Below are positions 1-6,714 of a stretch of DNA of 6,947 bases, in pieces (position 1 is the first letter of the stretch; the number at the start of each line of letters is the position of its first letter). A program made the translations under genes and the position numbers. The notes beneath the pieces are model-generated. The model was not told the DNA's origin. It ran no database searches and was given only the letters and a program-made list of their open reading frames with translations. The DNA is from Chitinophagaceae bacterium UBA4412 (GTDB taxonomy: Bacteria > Bacteroidota > Bacteroidia > Chitinophagales > Chitinophagaceae), in NCBI GenBank assembly GCA_002400445.1, contig DGQO01000094.1:677-7623 (forward strand). Reading direction: 5' to 3'.

Positions 1-1265
1 CTTACTTTCAACCAGTTCTCAATCTTATTCCGATCTACGGTAGAAATATTTCCTTTTATTTCCAGGAGTACCAGGAACGTCGGTTGCATTTTAGCACTAT
101 CACTAAAGACAGTTGTAGGTTCTATGATACCATTTTGAATAGAAGGATATTGCACTTTCAATTCCTCGAATACCTGGGCGCTGGCTTTTTTAATATTGGC
201 AATGCTATCTAATTTAGCGATCATTATTTTTTCCTGCCTGTCTTTAGCTTCCAGCACTTTGTTCAGTTTTTCCGTCTGTTCGTCTGGCTTTGTATCCTTG
301 GCCAGGTATGCAAAACCCTGGTTGATAATGAGCTTTGTTCCTTTCAATTCATATTTTGGCAACTGATCCTGCACCCGCTGAATTTCTGTAGAGTCAATAC
401 TGTCTCCACCAAAAACCAATTCAATGACTTTTTCTTTTGCATCAATTTTTTTGTTGAGCAGGTAATCGTTGGTAAAGTGTGCTTCTGCTGCAACAAAATT
501 ATTGGCAGATTTTATAAACTTGGTTTGCTGCACCAGGTCGTAGCCAAAGTAAATGCTGGGAAGAAGCGTAATAAGTACAACAAGCCAAACTACCCGCCGG
601 GCCATTTTTTCAGCCCGTTCATTTTTCAGGCTCTTATAAGGGAAGTGCAATAACCGCACAATGATAAATGTGGCTAATGCAATAAATACGGTATTGATCA
701 GATACAAATAAAATGCACCCACGAAAAACCGGAGTTGTAAAGTGGCCAGGCCGTAGCCTGCCGTACACAATGGAGGCATAAGGGCCGTAGCAATGGCCAC
801 GCCTGGAATTACGTTTCCCTTTAGTTTGCTCGAGGTGGCAATGATACCGGCGAAACCGCCAAACAAAGCAATCAGTACATCGTAAATATTGGGAGAAGTG
901 CGGGCAAGTATTTCTGAGTGCGCATCGTCTAATGGTGAAATAAAGAAAAACAGCGTAGAGGTAGTGAGGGCCACGCCGGTGGCTATTAAATAATTATTGA
1001 GCGACTGTTTTAATAATTGCAAATCATTAATTCCCATGCCCAGCCCCACGCCCATGATAGGGCCCATCAATGGAGATATGAGCATTGCGCCAATAATAAC
1101 GGCTGCTGAGTTGATGTTTAACCCCAGGGAAGCTACAAAAATGGCAAAGATGAGTACCCAGAGATTGGTCCCACGGAAAACAATACCACTTTCGATGTTT
1201 TCAACAACGGTCTCCAGCTTTTCCTTCTCGCTGCTCAGTTTAAACTTATCAAGTAGTGTAAACAA
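1..1265 (-). CDS. DUF389 (TIGR00341-like) integral membrane protein, 3' end outside window
   Basis: Reading the minus strand gives about 421 open codons running off the left edge, so the C-terminus is missing. After a short charged N-terminus (residues ~8-25) comes the hydrophobic DUF389 core, roughly residues 30-205. It has closely spaced membrane helices and conserved stretches: GTNLWVLIFAIFVASLG near 32-48, then VIIGAMLISPLMGPIMG near 56-72, and PGVAIATALMPPLCTAGYG near 153-171. A further helix lies at ~224-240. After it comes a hydrophilic domain with a charged, coiled-coil-like stretch (~325-375). The family's function is unknown; the helices place it in the inner membrane, and a transport-related role is only a guess. 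No in-frame ATG exists between the upstream in-frame TGA (near 1341) and the domain core. I chose TTG at 1265 because it lies just downstream of a TATATTTG promoter element and gives a family-like N-terminus. It diverges from the antiporter gene. Family call is firm; the start is uncertain. Confidence 0.87.
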   Translation of the reverse strand, partial: MFTLLDKFKLSSEKEKLETVVENIESGIVFRGTNLWVLIFAIFVASLGLNINSAAVIIGAMLISPLMGPIMGVGLGMGINDLQLLKQSLNNYLIATGVALTTSTLFFFISPLDDAHSEILARTSPNIYDVLIALFGGFAGIIATSSKLKGNVIPGVAIATALMPPLCTAGYGLATLQLRFFVGAFYLYLINTVFIALATFIIVRLLHFPYKSLKNERAEKMARRVVWLVVLITLLPSIYFGYDLVQQTKFIKSANNFVAAEAHFTNDYLLNKKIDAKEKVIELVFGGDSIDSTEIQRVQDQLPKYELKGTKLIINQGFAYLAKDTKPDEQTEKLNKVLEAKDRQEKIMIAKLDSIANIKKASAQVFEELKVQYPSIQNGIIEPTTVFSDSAKMQPTFLVLLEIKGNISTVDRNKIENWLKV

Positions 1266-1286
1266 TACTGTATTTTTATTTAGTTG

Positions 1287-1294
1287 CAAATATA
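1287..1294 (-). promoter_or_regulatory. Candidate Bacteroidota -7 promoter element for the DUF389 gene
   Basis: The minus strand reads TATATTTG here, an exact match to the Bacteroidota -7 consensus TAnnTTTG, followed by C. It lies 21 nt before the proposed TTG start. No convincing TTTG -33 element is present about 20 bp upstream, so this is supported by one box and by its position only. Confidence 0.45.
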
Positions 1295-1411
1295 TGTGAT
1301 TGAGCAAGAAGCAGCCCGCATTCGCACGGATGGAGCAGGTTCAAAAAAATGCCTCGTATTGATTACAAATCTTTCCCATATTTCAAATTTTTCTCTGCCC
1401 ATAGAATACTT

Positions 1412-1419
1412 TATCTTTC
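1412..1419 (+). promoter_or_regulatory. Candidate -7 promoter element for the antiporter gene
   Basis: TATCTTTC matches TAnnTTTG at all but the last base and ends only 6 nt before the ATG at 1426. In this promoter class transcription starts a few bases after the element, so the mRNA would have almost no 5' leader. The -33 region is T-rich (around 1388-1392) but not a clean TTTG. Confidence 0.4.
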
Positions 1420-1425
1420 GCTGCT

Positions 1426-2628
1426 ATGGGAAACATTTCTGTTGAGATATTACTGCTTATTCTCAGTTCCGTGGTGGTAGTTTCCTATCTCTTTTCTATT
1501 CTTTCCAGGCTGGTAAAAATCCCTTCGGTATTGCTCCTGATGGCAGCTGGTATTGTCCTGCGTATTATTGCAGAGCAGGAGCAATGGAATTTTGTACTCC
1601 CCGTAAAGGTTGTTGAATTTCTTGGCGTTACCGGGCTTGTAATGATAATCCTTGAGGCCGGCCTTGATCTCAAACTCACTTCTTCCAAAAAAGTGGTGAT
1701 ACGGGATTCTTTCCTTGCTGCCATCGTTATCCTTGCCGTATCCATTGCGGGCATCACTGCGGGCTTGTATTACTGGCTACATGAACCCGTGCTAAAATGC
1801 CTGATTTATGCAACGCCACTTTCCATCATGAGCAGTTCTATCGTGATACCAAGCCTGCATGCAGTAACCAAAGAGAAGAAAGAATTTCTTACTTATGAGG
1901 CCTCATTTTCAGATATTCTTGGCATTTTGATTTTTAATTTTCTCGTTGCGGGAGAAACGTTTTCTTTTCTTTCATTGGGTTCCCTCGCCCTTAACATTAT
2001 CGTGTCTGTTGGGCTGTCGCTTATTTTTTCCTTTCTGTTATTATTTATCCTGGCCAAAAGCAAATTGAACATTCGTTTCTTTTTGGTTTTTGCGCTGCTG
2101 GTTTTCTTATACGTGAGTGGCAAGCTACTCAAGCTTCCTTCTCTCATTATCATCCTGGTGTTTGGTATGCTTATCAATAACTTCAACCTTGTAAGTATAA
2201 AGCGGATTCAGGATTATTTTCCGCAAGCGGAAGTTGAAAATATTACGACTTTATTGCACTCTATTACCGCAGAAAGTTCTTTCCTCATTCGCACTTTTTT
2301 CTTTGTACTATTCGGCTTTTCTATCAATCTTAAAGTTGCGTTACAAAATGAAGTAATGGTTGTGGGAAGCATACTGGTGGCGGTATTACTCATCACCCGT
2401 TTTTTATACCTGCGCTTTTTCCTTAAGGAACAGGTTTATCCAGAAGTGTTTTTTATTCCCCGTGGGCTCATCACCATTCTGTTGTTTTATAAAATTCCTG
2501 AAGCCATGCAGTTGCAGCAATTTAGTGAGGGCATTCTCTTTTTTGTTATCATGCTTTCTGGCCTGATTATGACGCTGGGTATGATGTTCTATAGGCAAAC
2601 TGCTTCTCGCATTGTAGAAGACGACTAG
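1426..2628 (+). CDS. Cation:proton antiporter (monovalent cation/H+ exchanger family)
   Basis: A 400-residue, very hydrophobic protein with about 12 predicted membrane helices and almost no soluble tail, which fits a Na_H_Exchanger-type (PF00999, CPA superfamily) core without the C-terminal RCK/TrkA domains of KefB/KefC. Recognisable marks are a LEAGLDL segment at ~76-82, corresponding to the family's LFxxGLxL, and the core helix pair with LSIMSSSIVIPSL at ~132-144. Next comes EASFSDILG at ~158-166, where E158 and D163 occupy the place of the CPA1 ExxxND ion-binding motif. A basic PRGLIT motif lies at ~345-350. It probably exchanges Na+ or K+ for H+ across the inner membrane; the ion cannot be told from sequence. 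The ATG at 1426 directly precedes the first helix and follows a promoter-like box. The next gene is a mechanosensitive channel 205 bp away, which suggests a setting in ion and turgor control. Family confident, substrate unknown. Confidence 0.88.
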   Translation: MGNISVEILLLILSSVVVVSYLFSILSRLVKIPSVLLLMAAGIVLRIIAEQEQWNFVLPVKVVEFLGVTGLVMIILEAGLDLKLTSSKKVVIRDSFLAAIVILAVSIAGITAGLYYWLHEPVLKCLIYATPLSIMSSSIVIPSLHAVTKEKKEFLTYEASFSDILGILIFNFLVAGETFSFLSLGSLALNIIVSVGLSLIFSFLLLFILAKSKLNIRFFLVFALLVFLYVSGKLLKLPSLIIILVFGMLINNFNLVSIKRIQDYFPQAEVENITTLLHSITAESSFLIRTFFFVLFGFSINLKVALQNEVMVVGSILVAVLLITRFLYLRFFLKEQVYPEVFFIPRGLITILLFYKIPEAMQLQQFSEGILFFVIMLSGLIMTLGMMFYRQTASRIVEDD

Positions 2629-2634
2629 CCTCGG

Positions 2635-2666
2635 TTTGGTAAACGCCTTCTTGTTACGTACCTTTG
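2635..2666 (+). promoter_or_regulatory. Bacteroidota-type promoter before the mechanosensitive channel gene
   Basis: A -33 box TTTG at 2635-2638 is followed after 20 bp by the -7 box TACCTTTG at 2659-2666. Both match the Bacteroidota housekeeping promoter (TTTG, ~19-21 bp, TAnnTTTG). It begins just after the antiporter stop and is the best promoter in the window. Transcription would start near 2671-2674, leaving a leader of about 160-165 nt before the channel ATG at 2834. Confidence 0.65.
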
Positions 2667-2833
2667 CAATCAATAAAAAGGGTTTTGCTACTGCGCAAAA
2701 CCAATATTGGCCATGTGCCATTCCCATCTTTACTACCGGGAAATTTCAACCAAAATTTATTGCTGATAACCTGGTCTGGCTTGTGCTTGCAAAAGCATAT
2801 GCAGGACATTTTTTTAATAGATAAAAGAGTTTT
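2667..2833 (+). promoter_or_regulatory. Long, potentially structured 5' leader of the MscS-family gene
   Basis: The leader can form several local hairpins. GGTTTTGC (2681-2688) pairs perfectly with GCAAAACC (2695-2702) across a 6-nt loop. TGGC (2708-2711) pairs with GCCA (2717-2720), and TTCCC (2721-2725) with GGGAA (2738-2742). TGTGCTT (2782-2788) pairs with AAGCATA (2793-2799), with one G.U pair, closing a GCAA loop of the GNRA class. A 10-bp palindrome CCAATATTGG lies at 2701-2710 and shares bases with the first two hairpins, so alternative folds are possible. I recognise no known riboswitch. A 62-codon open frame from a TTG at 2636 crosses the region, but its start is upstream of the predicted transcript. 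Confidence 0.35.
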
Positions 2834-3910
2834 ATGAATGTTTTAGAGCGTGTTTTTTATGGTAATACTTTGCTGGACTGGATCATTGCGTTTGGTATCA
2901 TTGCGGTGGCATTCACCATCCTCAAATTGCTAAAGCGACCTGTGCTTAAGCGTATCAAGCGTTTTACAGAAAGAACCAGTAATAGCTTAGACGATTTTCT
3001 TTACCTGGCTATTGAAACTACTGTGGTGCCTTTTTTTTATTATCTCGCCATATTTGTAGCGCTCCATTATTTAAACTTTAATACAAAAGTGTCGCAGGTA
3101 CTCAAAGTGGCCATTTTGTTTGTGGGAACTTATTTTATCCTGCGATTAATCTCTTCTTTTTTCAGCTATGTGGTTTATAGATTTTTAGACAAAGGAGGAA
3201 CGAGTGAAGGCAAGCAAAAACAGGCCCGTGGTTTAATTATGATGATCAAAGCGGTTATCTGGATTTTGGGATTTGTATTTCTCCTGAATAACCTGGGTTA
3301 CGATGTTACCACGATCATCACCGGCCTTGGAATCGGAGGTATTGCGATTGCGCTTGCAGCACAGGCTATTCTTGGAGACTTGTTTAGTTATTTTGTGATA
3401 TTCTTTGACCGTCCCTTTGAGATCGGCGATTTTTTAACCGTAGGAGATAAGGCTGGTACCATCGAATATATTGGTATTAAAACCACCCGTATGAAAGCTA
3501 TCAGCGGGGAGCAGATTGTATTTTCAAATAAGGATCTTACAGATTCCCGTATTCATAATTTTAAGCGGATGCTTACCCGGAGGGTCGTTTTTAAAATTGG
3601 TGTAACCTACCAGACTACTGCTCAGCAGTTGAAACAAATCCCTGGAATCATCAGGGGAATTATTGAGCCACTTGATAAGGTTACTTTCGATCGTAGTCAT
3701 TTTTCTGCGCTAGGTCCATATAGTCTTGATTTTGAAACGGTGTACCTGGTAGAAGGTCCGGATTATAATGAATACATGAATATTCAACAGCGTATTTATC
3801 TTGAAATTTTCCAGGCTTTTGAGCAGGAGGGAATTGAATTTGCTTATCCTACTCAAACCCTGCTTGCAGGTAATGCTTTTGTGCGGGAGCGGGAACCCGC
3901 TGATCAATAG
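2834..3910 (+). CDS. MscS-family small-conductance mechanosensitive ion channel
   Basis: A 358-residue protein with membrane helices at about 13-32, 60-80, 90-115 and 135-153. The glycine/alanine-rich pore-lining helix follows at ~157-190 and contains the signature GLGIGGIAIALAAQ (164-177). Directly after it is the beta domain with FDRPFEIGD (191-199), which is typical of MscS channels. The mixed alpha/beta cytoplasmic vestibule runs to about residue 345, ending in GIEFAYPTQTLL (333-344). With more helices than the three of E. coli MscS, it resembles the mid-size YbdG/YnaI-like group. It should open when membrane tension rises on hypo-osmotic shock and release solutes. The ATG at 2834 is preceded by an AT-rich stretch, and the first helix begins soon after. 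The gene follows the antiporter on the same strand but has its own promoter and a long leader, so it is probably regulated separately. Confidence 0.93.
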   Translation: MNVLERVFYGNTLLDWIIAFGIIAVAFTILKLLKRPVLKRIKRFTERTSNSLDDFLYLAIETTVVPFFYYLAIFVALHYLNFNTKVSQVLKVAILFVGTYFILRLISSFFSYVVYRFLDKGGTSEGKQKQARGLIMMIKAVIWILGFVFLLNNLGYDVTTIITGLGIGGIAIALAAQAILGDLFSYFVIFFDRPFEIGDFLTVGDKAGTIEYIGIKTTRMKAISGEQIVFSNKDLTDSRIHNFKRMLTRRVVFKIGVTYQTTAQQLKQIPGIIRGIIEPLDKVTFDRSHFSALGPYSLDFETVYLVEGPDYNEYMNIQQRIYLEIFQAFEQEGIEFAYPTQTLLAGNAFVREREPADQ

Positions 3911-3930
3911 TAAGATTTTGAAATACCCGT

Positions 3931-3955
3931 TCTAAGTAAAAAGGGAAGTCTTAGA
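3931..3955. repeat. Short inverted repeat between the channel gene and ftcD
   Basis: TCTAAG (3931-3936) and CTTAGA (3950-3955) are perfect inverted arms around a 13-nt loop, 21 bp after the channel stop codon. The stem is short and AT-rich with no T-run after it, so it is a weak candidate for a transcript end and could occur by chance. Confidence 0.2.
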
Positions 3956-3991
3956 TATCCCATTCTCCATTTACTTCAAGTTCATTTTCCT

Positions 3992-3999
3992 TACTTTTA
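3992..3999 (+). promoter_or_regulatory. Candidate -7 promoter element for ftcD
   Basis: TACTTTTA fits TAnnTTTG except at the last base and ends 4 nt before the ftcD ATG at 4004. No clear -33 box lies about 20 bp upstream. If used, the transcript would begin at or very near the start codon, so ftcD may be transcribed apart from the channel gene as a leaderless or nearly leaderless mRNA. Confidence 0.35.
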
Positions 4000-4003
4000 T
4001 CGT

Positions 4004-5656
4004 ATGCAACAACTTATAGAATGTGTGCCCAATTTCAGTGAAGGAAATGACCTTTTGCTGATTAAACAAATTACAGACTGCATTGAAACGGTAGATGGCG
4101 TAAAGCTGCTGAATGTAGATCCTGGTAAAGCTACTAACAGGACAGTGGTTACTTTTGTAGGTTCTCCTGAAGCTGTGGTAGAAGCGGCTTTCCTTGCCAT
4201 TCAAAAAGCTGGGGAGCTGATTGATATGCGCAGGCATAAGGGCGAGCATCCCCGCATGGGAGCTACTGATGTATGCCCGCTTATACCCATTGCGGGCATC
4301 AGCCTGGAAGAAACTGCGGCATGGGCACGACGGCTTGCTAAACGGGTGGGAGAGGAACTCAATTTGCCCGTGTACCTGTACGAAGCCGCACAACCGGATA
4401 AGGGGCGAAGTAATCTTTCCGTAATTCGTGCCGGAGAATATGAAGGGTTTGCACAGAAAATTTTGCTGCCAGAATGGAAGCCTGATTATGGCCCGGCGAT
4501 CTTTGATGAGAAGCGGGGAGCTACCGTTATCGGTGCGAGGGATTTTTTGATTGCGTATAATGTCAACCTGAATACCACTTCAACACGTAGGGCAAATGCC
4601 GTGGCTTTTGACGTGCGGGAGGCAGGTAGAAACGTGGAAGAAAATGGCGTAAAAGTAAATAAGCCCGGCAGTCTCAAATCTGTAAAAGCGATCGGGTGGT
4701 TTATTAAAGAATATGGTATTGCACAAATCTCCATGAACCTCACAAATCTTGCCGTAACTCCGCTGCATGTTGCTTTCGATGAAGTGTGCAAGAGTGCACA
4801 TGCCCGTGGCTTGAGGGTCACAGGGTCTGAATTAGTGGGCGTGGTGCCTTTGCAAACGATGCTGGATGCGGGAAAATATTTTTTAACCAGGCAACAGCGC
4901 AGTACGGGTGTGAGCGAAGAAGAATTGATAAGGATAGCTATTCGCTCATTAGGCCTTAATGAATTGTCAACCTTTGTGCCTGAAGAACGGATCATAGAAT
5001 ATAGGTTGAGTGATGCAGCCTCCCAAAAACTTATTGGATTATCGCTGCAAAATTTTGCAGATGAAACCGCAAGCGAAAGTCCTGCGCCAGGTGGCGGATC
5101 TATAGCTGCTTACGCCGGGGCTTTGGGTGCTGCACTCACAAGCATGGTGGCAAATCTTTCTGCGCATAAAAAAGGCTGGGATGATAGGTGGGCAGAATTT
5201 AGTGATGTGGCAGACAGGGCGCAGCAATGCAAGGCTCAGTTGCTTAAGCTTGTGGATGCAGACACCGCTGCATTTAATAAAATTATGGATGCCTTTAGTC
5301 TTCCTAAGCAATCTGCAGAAGAAAAACAGTTGCGGAGTAAAGCTATACAGACGGCTACTAAACATGCCATTGAAATACCGCTACAGGTGATGCAAGCCGC
5401 TGCACTGGCCATGCCGCTTGCCAAGGCAATGGTGCAGCAGGGCAATCCAAATAGCGTAAGTGATGCAGGCGTAGCTGCACTCTGCATTCGTGCAGCCGTG
5501 ATGGGTGCTTTTATGAATGTGCGGATTAACGCCGCTGGCTACAAAGATGCAGGGTTTGTACAGGAGGTGCTGGCAAAAGGAAAGGCAATTGAAGACAGTA
5601 TACAAAATGAAGAGGCAGAAATTTTGCAATTGGTAAGTGAAAAAATCAGTGCGTAA
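4004..5656 (+). CDS. ftcD: Bifunctional glutamate formimidoyltransferase / formimidoyltetrahydrofolate cyclodeaminase
   Basis: A 550-residue cytosolic enzyme with both FTCD activities. The first moves the formimino group from N-formimino-L-glutamate, the product of histidine breakdown, to tetrahydrofolate. The second deaminates it to 5,10-methenyl-THF and ammonia. Residues 1-~180 form the formiminotransferase N-subdomain, opening with CVPNFSEG (7-14). HKGEHPRMGATDVCP (78-92) includes H82, the position of the catalytic histidine in mammalian FTCD. Residues ~180-335 form the second transferase subdomain (NVNLNTT, 186-192). Residues ~342-545 are the cyclodeaminase, with SPAPGGGS (359-366) and the acidic VDADTAAF motif (417-424). 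The length matches the fused enzyme, and the MQQLIECVPNFSEG start is typical. No hutH, hutU or hutI is visible nearby. The aldo/keto reductase starts 80 bp downstream on the same strand. Confidence 0.96.
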   Translation: MQQLIECVPNFSEGNDLLLIKQITDCIETVDGVKLLNVDPGKATNRTVVTFVGSPEAVVEAAFLAIQKAGELIDMRRHKGEHPRMGATDVCPLIPIAGISLEETAAWARRLAKRVGEELNLPVYLYEAAQPDKGRSNLSVIRAGEYEGFAQKILLPEWKPDYGPAIFDEKRGATVIGARDFLIAYNVNLNTTSTRRANAVAFDVREAGRNVEENGVKVNKPGSLKSVKAIGWFIKEYGIAQISMNLTNLAVTPLHVAFDEVCKSAHARGLRVTGSELVGVVPLQTMLDAGKYFLTRQQRSTGVSEEELIRIAIRSLGLNELSTFVPEERIIEYRLSDAASQKLIGLSLQNFADETASESPAPGGGSIAAYAGALGAALTSMVANLSAHKKGWDDRWAEFSDVADRAQQCKAQLLKLVDADTAAFNKIMDAFSLPKQSAEEKQLRSKAIQTATKHAIEIPLQVMQAAALAMPLAKAMVQQGNPNSVSDAGVAALCIRAAVMGAFMNVRINAAGYKDAGFVQEVLAKGKAIEDSIQNEEAEILQLVSEKISA

Positions 5657-5736
5657 AGCAAGGCGGTGCTGACGAATTTTAAAATAAAAGATGGAAATGA
5701 AACTTACTATTAAGGATAAGAACGTAAAAATAAATA
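5657..5736 (+). other. Short intergenic region between ftcD and the aldo/keto reductase gene
   Basis: These 80 bp are AT-rich and contain the palindrome ATTTTAAAAT (5676-5685), with no TAnnTTTG element and no strong terminator. The absence of both leaves read-through from ftcD as the simplest way to express the reductase. A 26-codon ATG reading frame (5691-5771) begins here and overlaps the reductase start out of frame; I do not call it a gene. Confidence 0.4.
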
Positions 5737-6690
5737 ATGGAAAAACGAATCATATCGCATACCACGCTTGAAATTGCACCTATAAATTTTGGTGGTAACG
5801 TATTTGGCTGGACGTTGGATGAACAACAATCGTTTGACATCCTGGATGCCTTTACAGATGCGGGTTTTAATTTTATTGATAGTGCAGATACTTATCCCTG
5901 GTGGGTGAATGGCACGGGTGGCACAAGTGAGGAAATCATTGGCAAATGGATGAAAAAGAAACGCAACCGACAAAAAATGGTTATTGCTACCAAGGTGGGC
6001 TCACATAATAAAGTACATGATTATGACATTAGTCGTAAGCATATTTTAAAGAGTGTAGATGAATCCTTGCAGAGGCTGCAAACGGATGTGATCGATTTGT
6101 ATTACACCCACTTTGACGACAAGAAGACACCGGTGGAAGAAACAATGGCCACTTATGATGAGATTGTAAAGGCTGGTAAAGTTCGCTATGTAGCTGTATC
6201 TAATCTTTCCCCGGAGCGATTGCAGGCCTCCTTTGATATTTGCGCAAAGGAAGGCTTCACAAAATATGTAGCGCTACAACCTCATTACAACCTGGTAGAA
6301 CGTAATACCTTTGAAACACAGTACCTGCCATTGGTTAAGGAATATGGCTTAAGTGTATTTCCATACTGGTCTCTGGCAGCGGGGTTTCTTACCGGAAAAT
6401 ATCGCACGCAGGATGATTTGTCTAAAAGTGCAAGAGGAGCAGGAATTGCCAAATACCTCAATGAGAAAGGCTTGTCTGTGTTATCTGCCCTGGATACGGT
6501 GTGCAAGAAACATCATTCATCGCAGGCTACCGTGGCGCTGGCCTGGCTGCTTGCACAGCCGCAGGTGACGGCACCCATTGTGAGTGCTACAAGCCGAAAG
6601 CAACTAGATACTATTATTGCTGCTCCGCAACTTCGATTGGATGCTGAAGATATGCGCTTGTTGAATCAAGCCAGCATGCCTGCGGAATAA
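5737..6690 (+). CDS. Aldo/keto reductase family oxidoreductase
   Basis: A 317-residue soluble TIM-barrel enzyme that should use NADPH to reduce aldehydes or ketones. The aldo/keto reductase catalytic tetrad can be placed at D51 and Y53 (in SADTY), K86 (in ATKVG) and H125 (in YYTHFDD). Other family marks are KVRYVAVSNLSPE (148-160), LQPHYNLVER (180-189), the WSLAAGFLTGKY segment (211-222) and the cofactor phosphate-binding SATSRKQLDTI (283-293). The full domain is present at the usual length. The closest general type is the YajO/Tas-like or 'NADP-dependent oxidoreductase' group; the substrate cannot be named. The ATG at 5737 sits in an A-rich context without a Shine-Dalgarno sequence, as usual in Bacteroidota. 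It follows ftcD at 80 bp and may share its transcript, but no metabolic link is obvious. Confidence 0.94.
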   Translation: MEKRIISHTTLEIAPINFGGNVFGWTLDEQQSFDILDAFTDAGFNFIDSADTYPWWVNGTGGTSEEIIGKWMKKKRNRQKMVIATKVGSHNKVHDYDISRKHILKSVDESLQRLQTDVIDLYYTHFDDKKTPVEETMATYDEIVKAGKVRYVAVSNLSPERLQASFDICAKEGFTKYVALQPHYNLVERNTFETQYLPLVKEYGLSVFPYWSLAAGFLTGKYRTQDDLSKSARGAGIAKYLNEKGLSVLSALDTVCKKHHSSQATVALAWLLAQPQVTAPIVSATSRKQLDTIIAAPQLRLDAEDMRLLNQASMPAE

Positions 6691-6714
6691 GGCAAAGCAG
6701 TTTCCACTATTCCG
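6683..6714. repeat. Inverted repeat spanning the reductase stop codon
   Basis: CGGAATA (6683-6689) and TATTCCG (6708-6714) are perfect 7-bp arms around an 18-nt loop; the left arm covers the last codon and the first two bases of the TAA stop. It could act as a weak 3' end structure. No T-run follows, so it is not a classical intrinsic terminator. Confidence 0.3.

Larger units (their letters stand above)
1266..1425. other. Divergent intergenic region between the DUF389 gene and the antiporter gene
   Basis: This 160-bp stretch separates two divergent membrane-protein genes and has no credible gene on either strand. It carries a TAnnTTTG-type element facing each way, near 1287-1294 (minus) and 1412-1419 (plus), with about 117 bp between them. 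I saw no strong dyad that would mark a shared operator. The arrangement would allow coordinated control but does not prove it. Confidence 0.6.

Noticed and set aside
997..1299. 100-codon plus-strand frame opposite the DUF389 gene
   Set aside because: It lies antisense within the coding part of a well-supported membrane protein; its Ser/Pro/Met-rich composition is typical of a shadow frame.
2636..2824. 62-codon open frame filling the gap before the channel gene
   Set aside because: It starts at TTG inside the -33 box and contains the -7 promoter box, so the predicted channel transcript lacks its start. There is no recognisable domain, and chance openness is plausible at this length.
4486..4995. 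169-codon minus-strand frame inside ftcD
   Set aside because: It is entirely antisense to a highly conserved enzyme; a long opposite-strand frame of this kind follows from the codon bias of the real gene.
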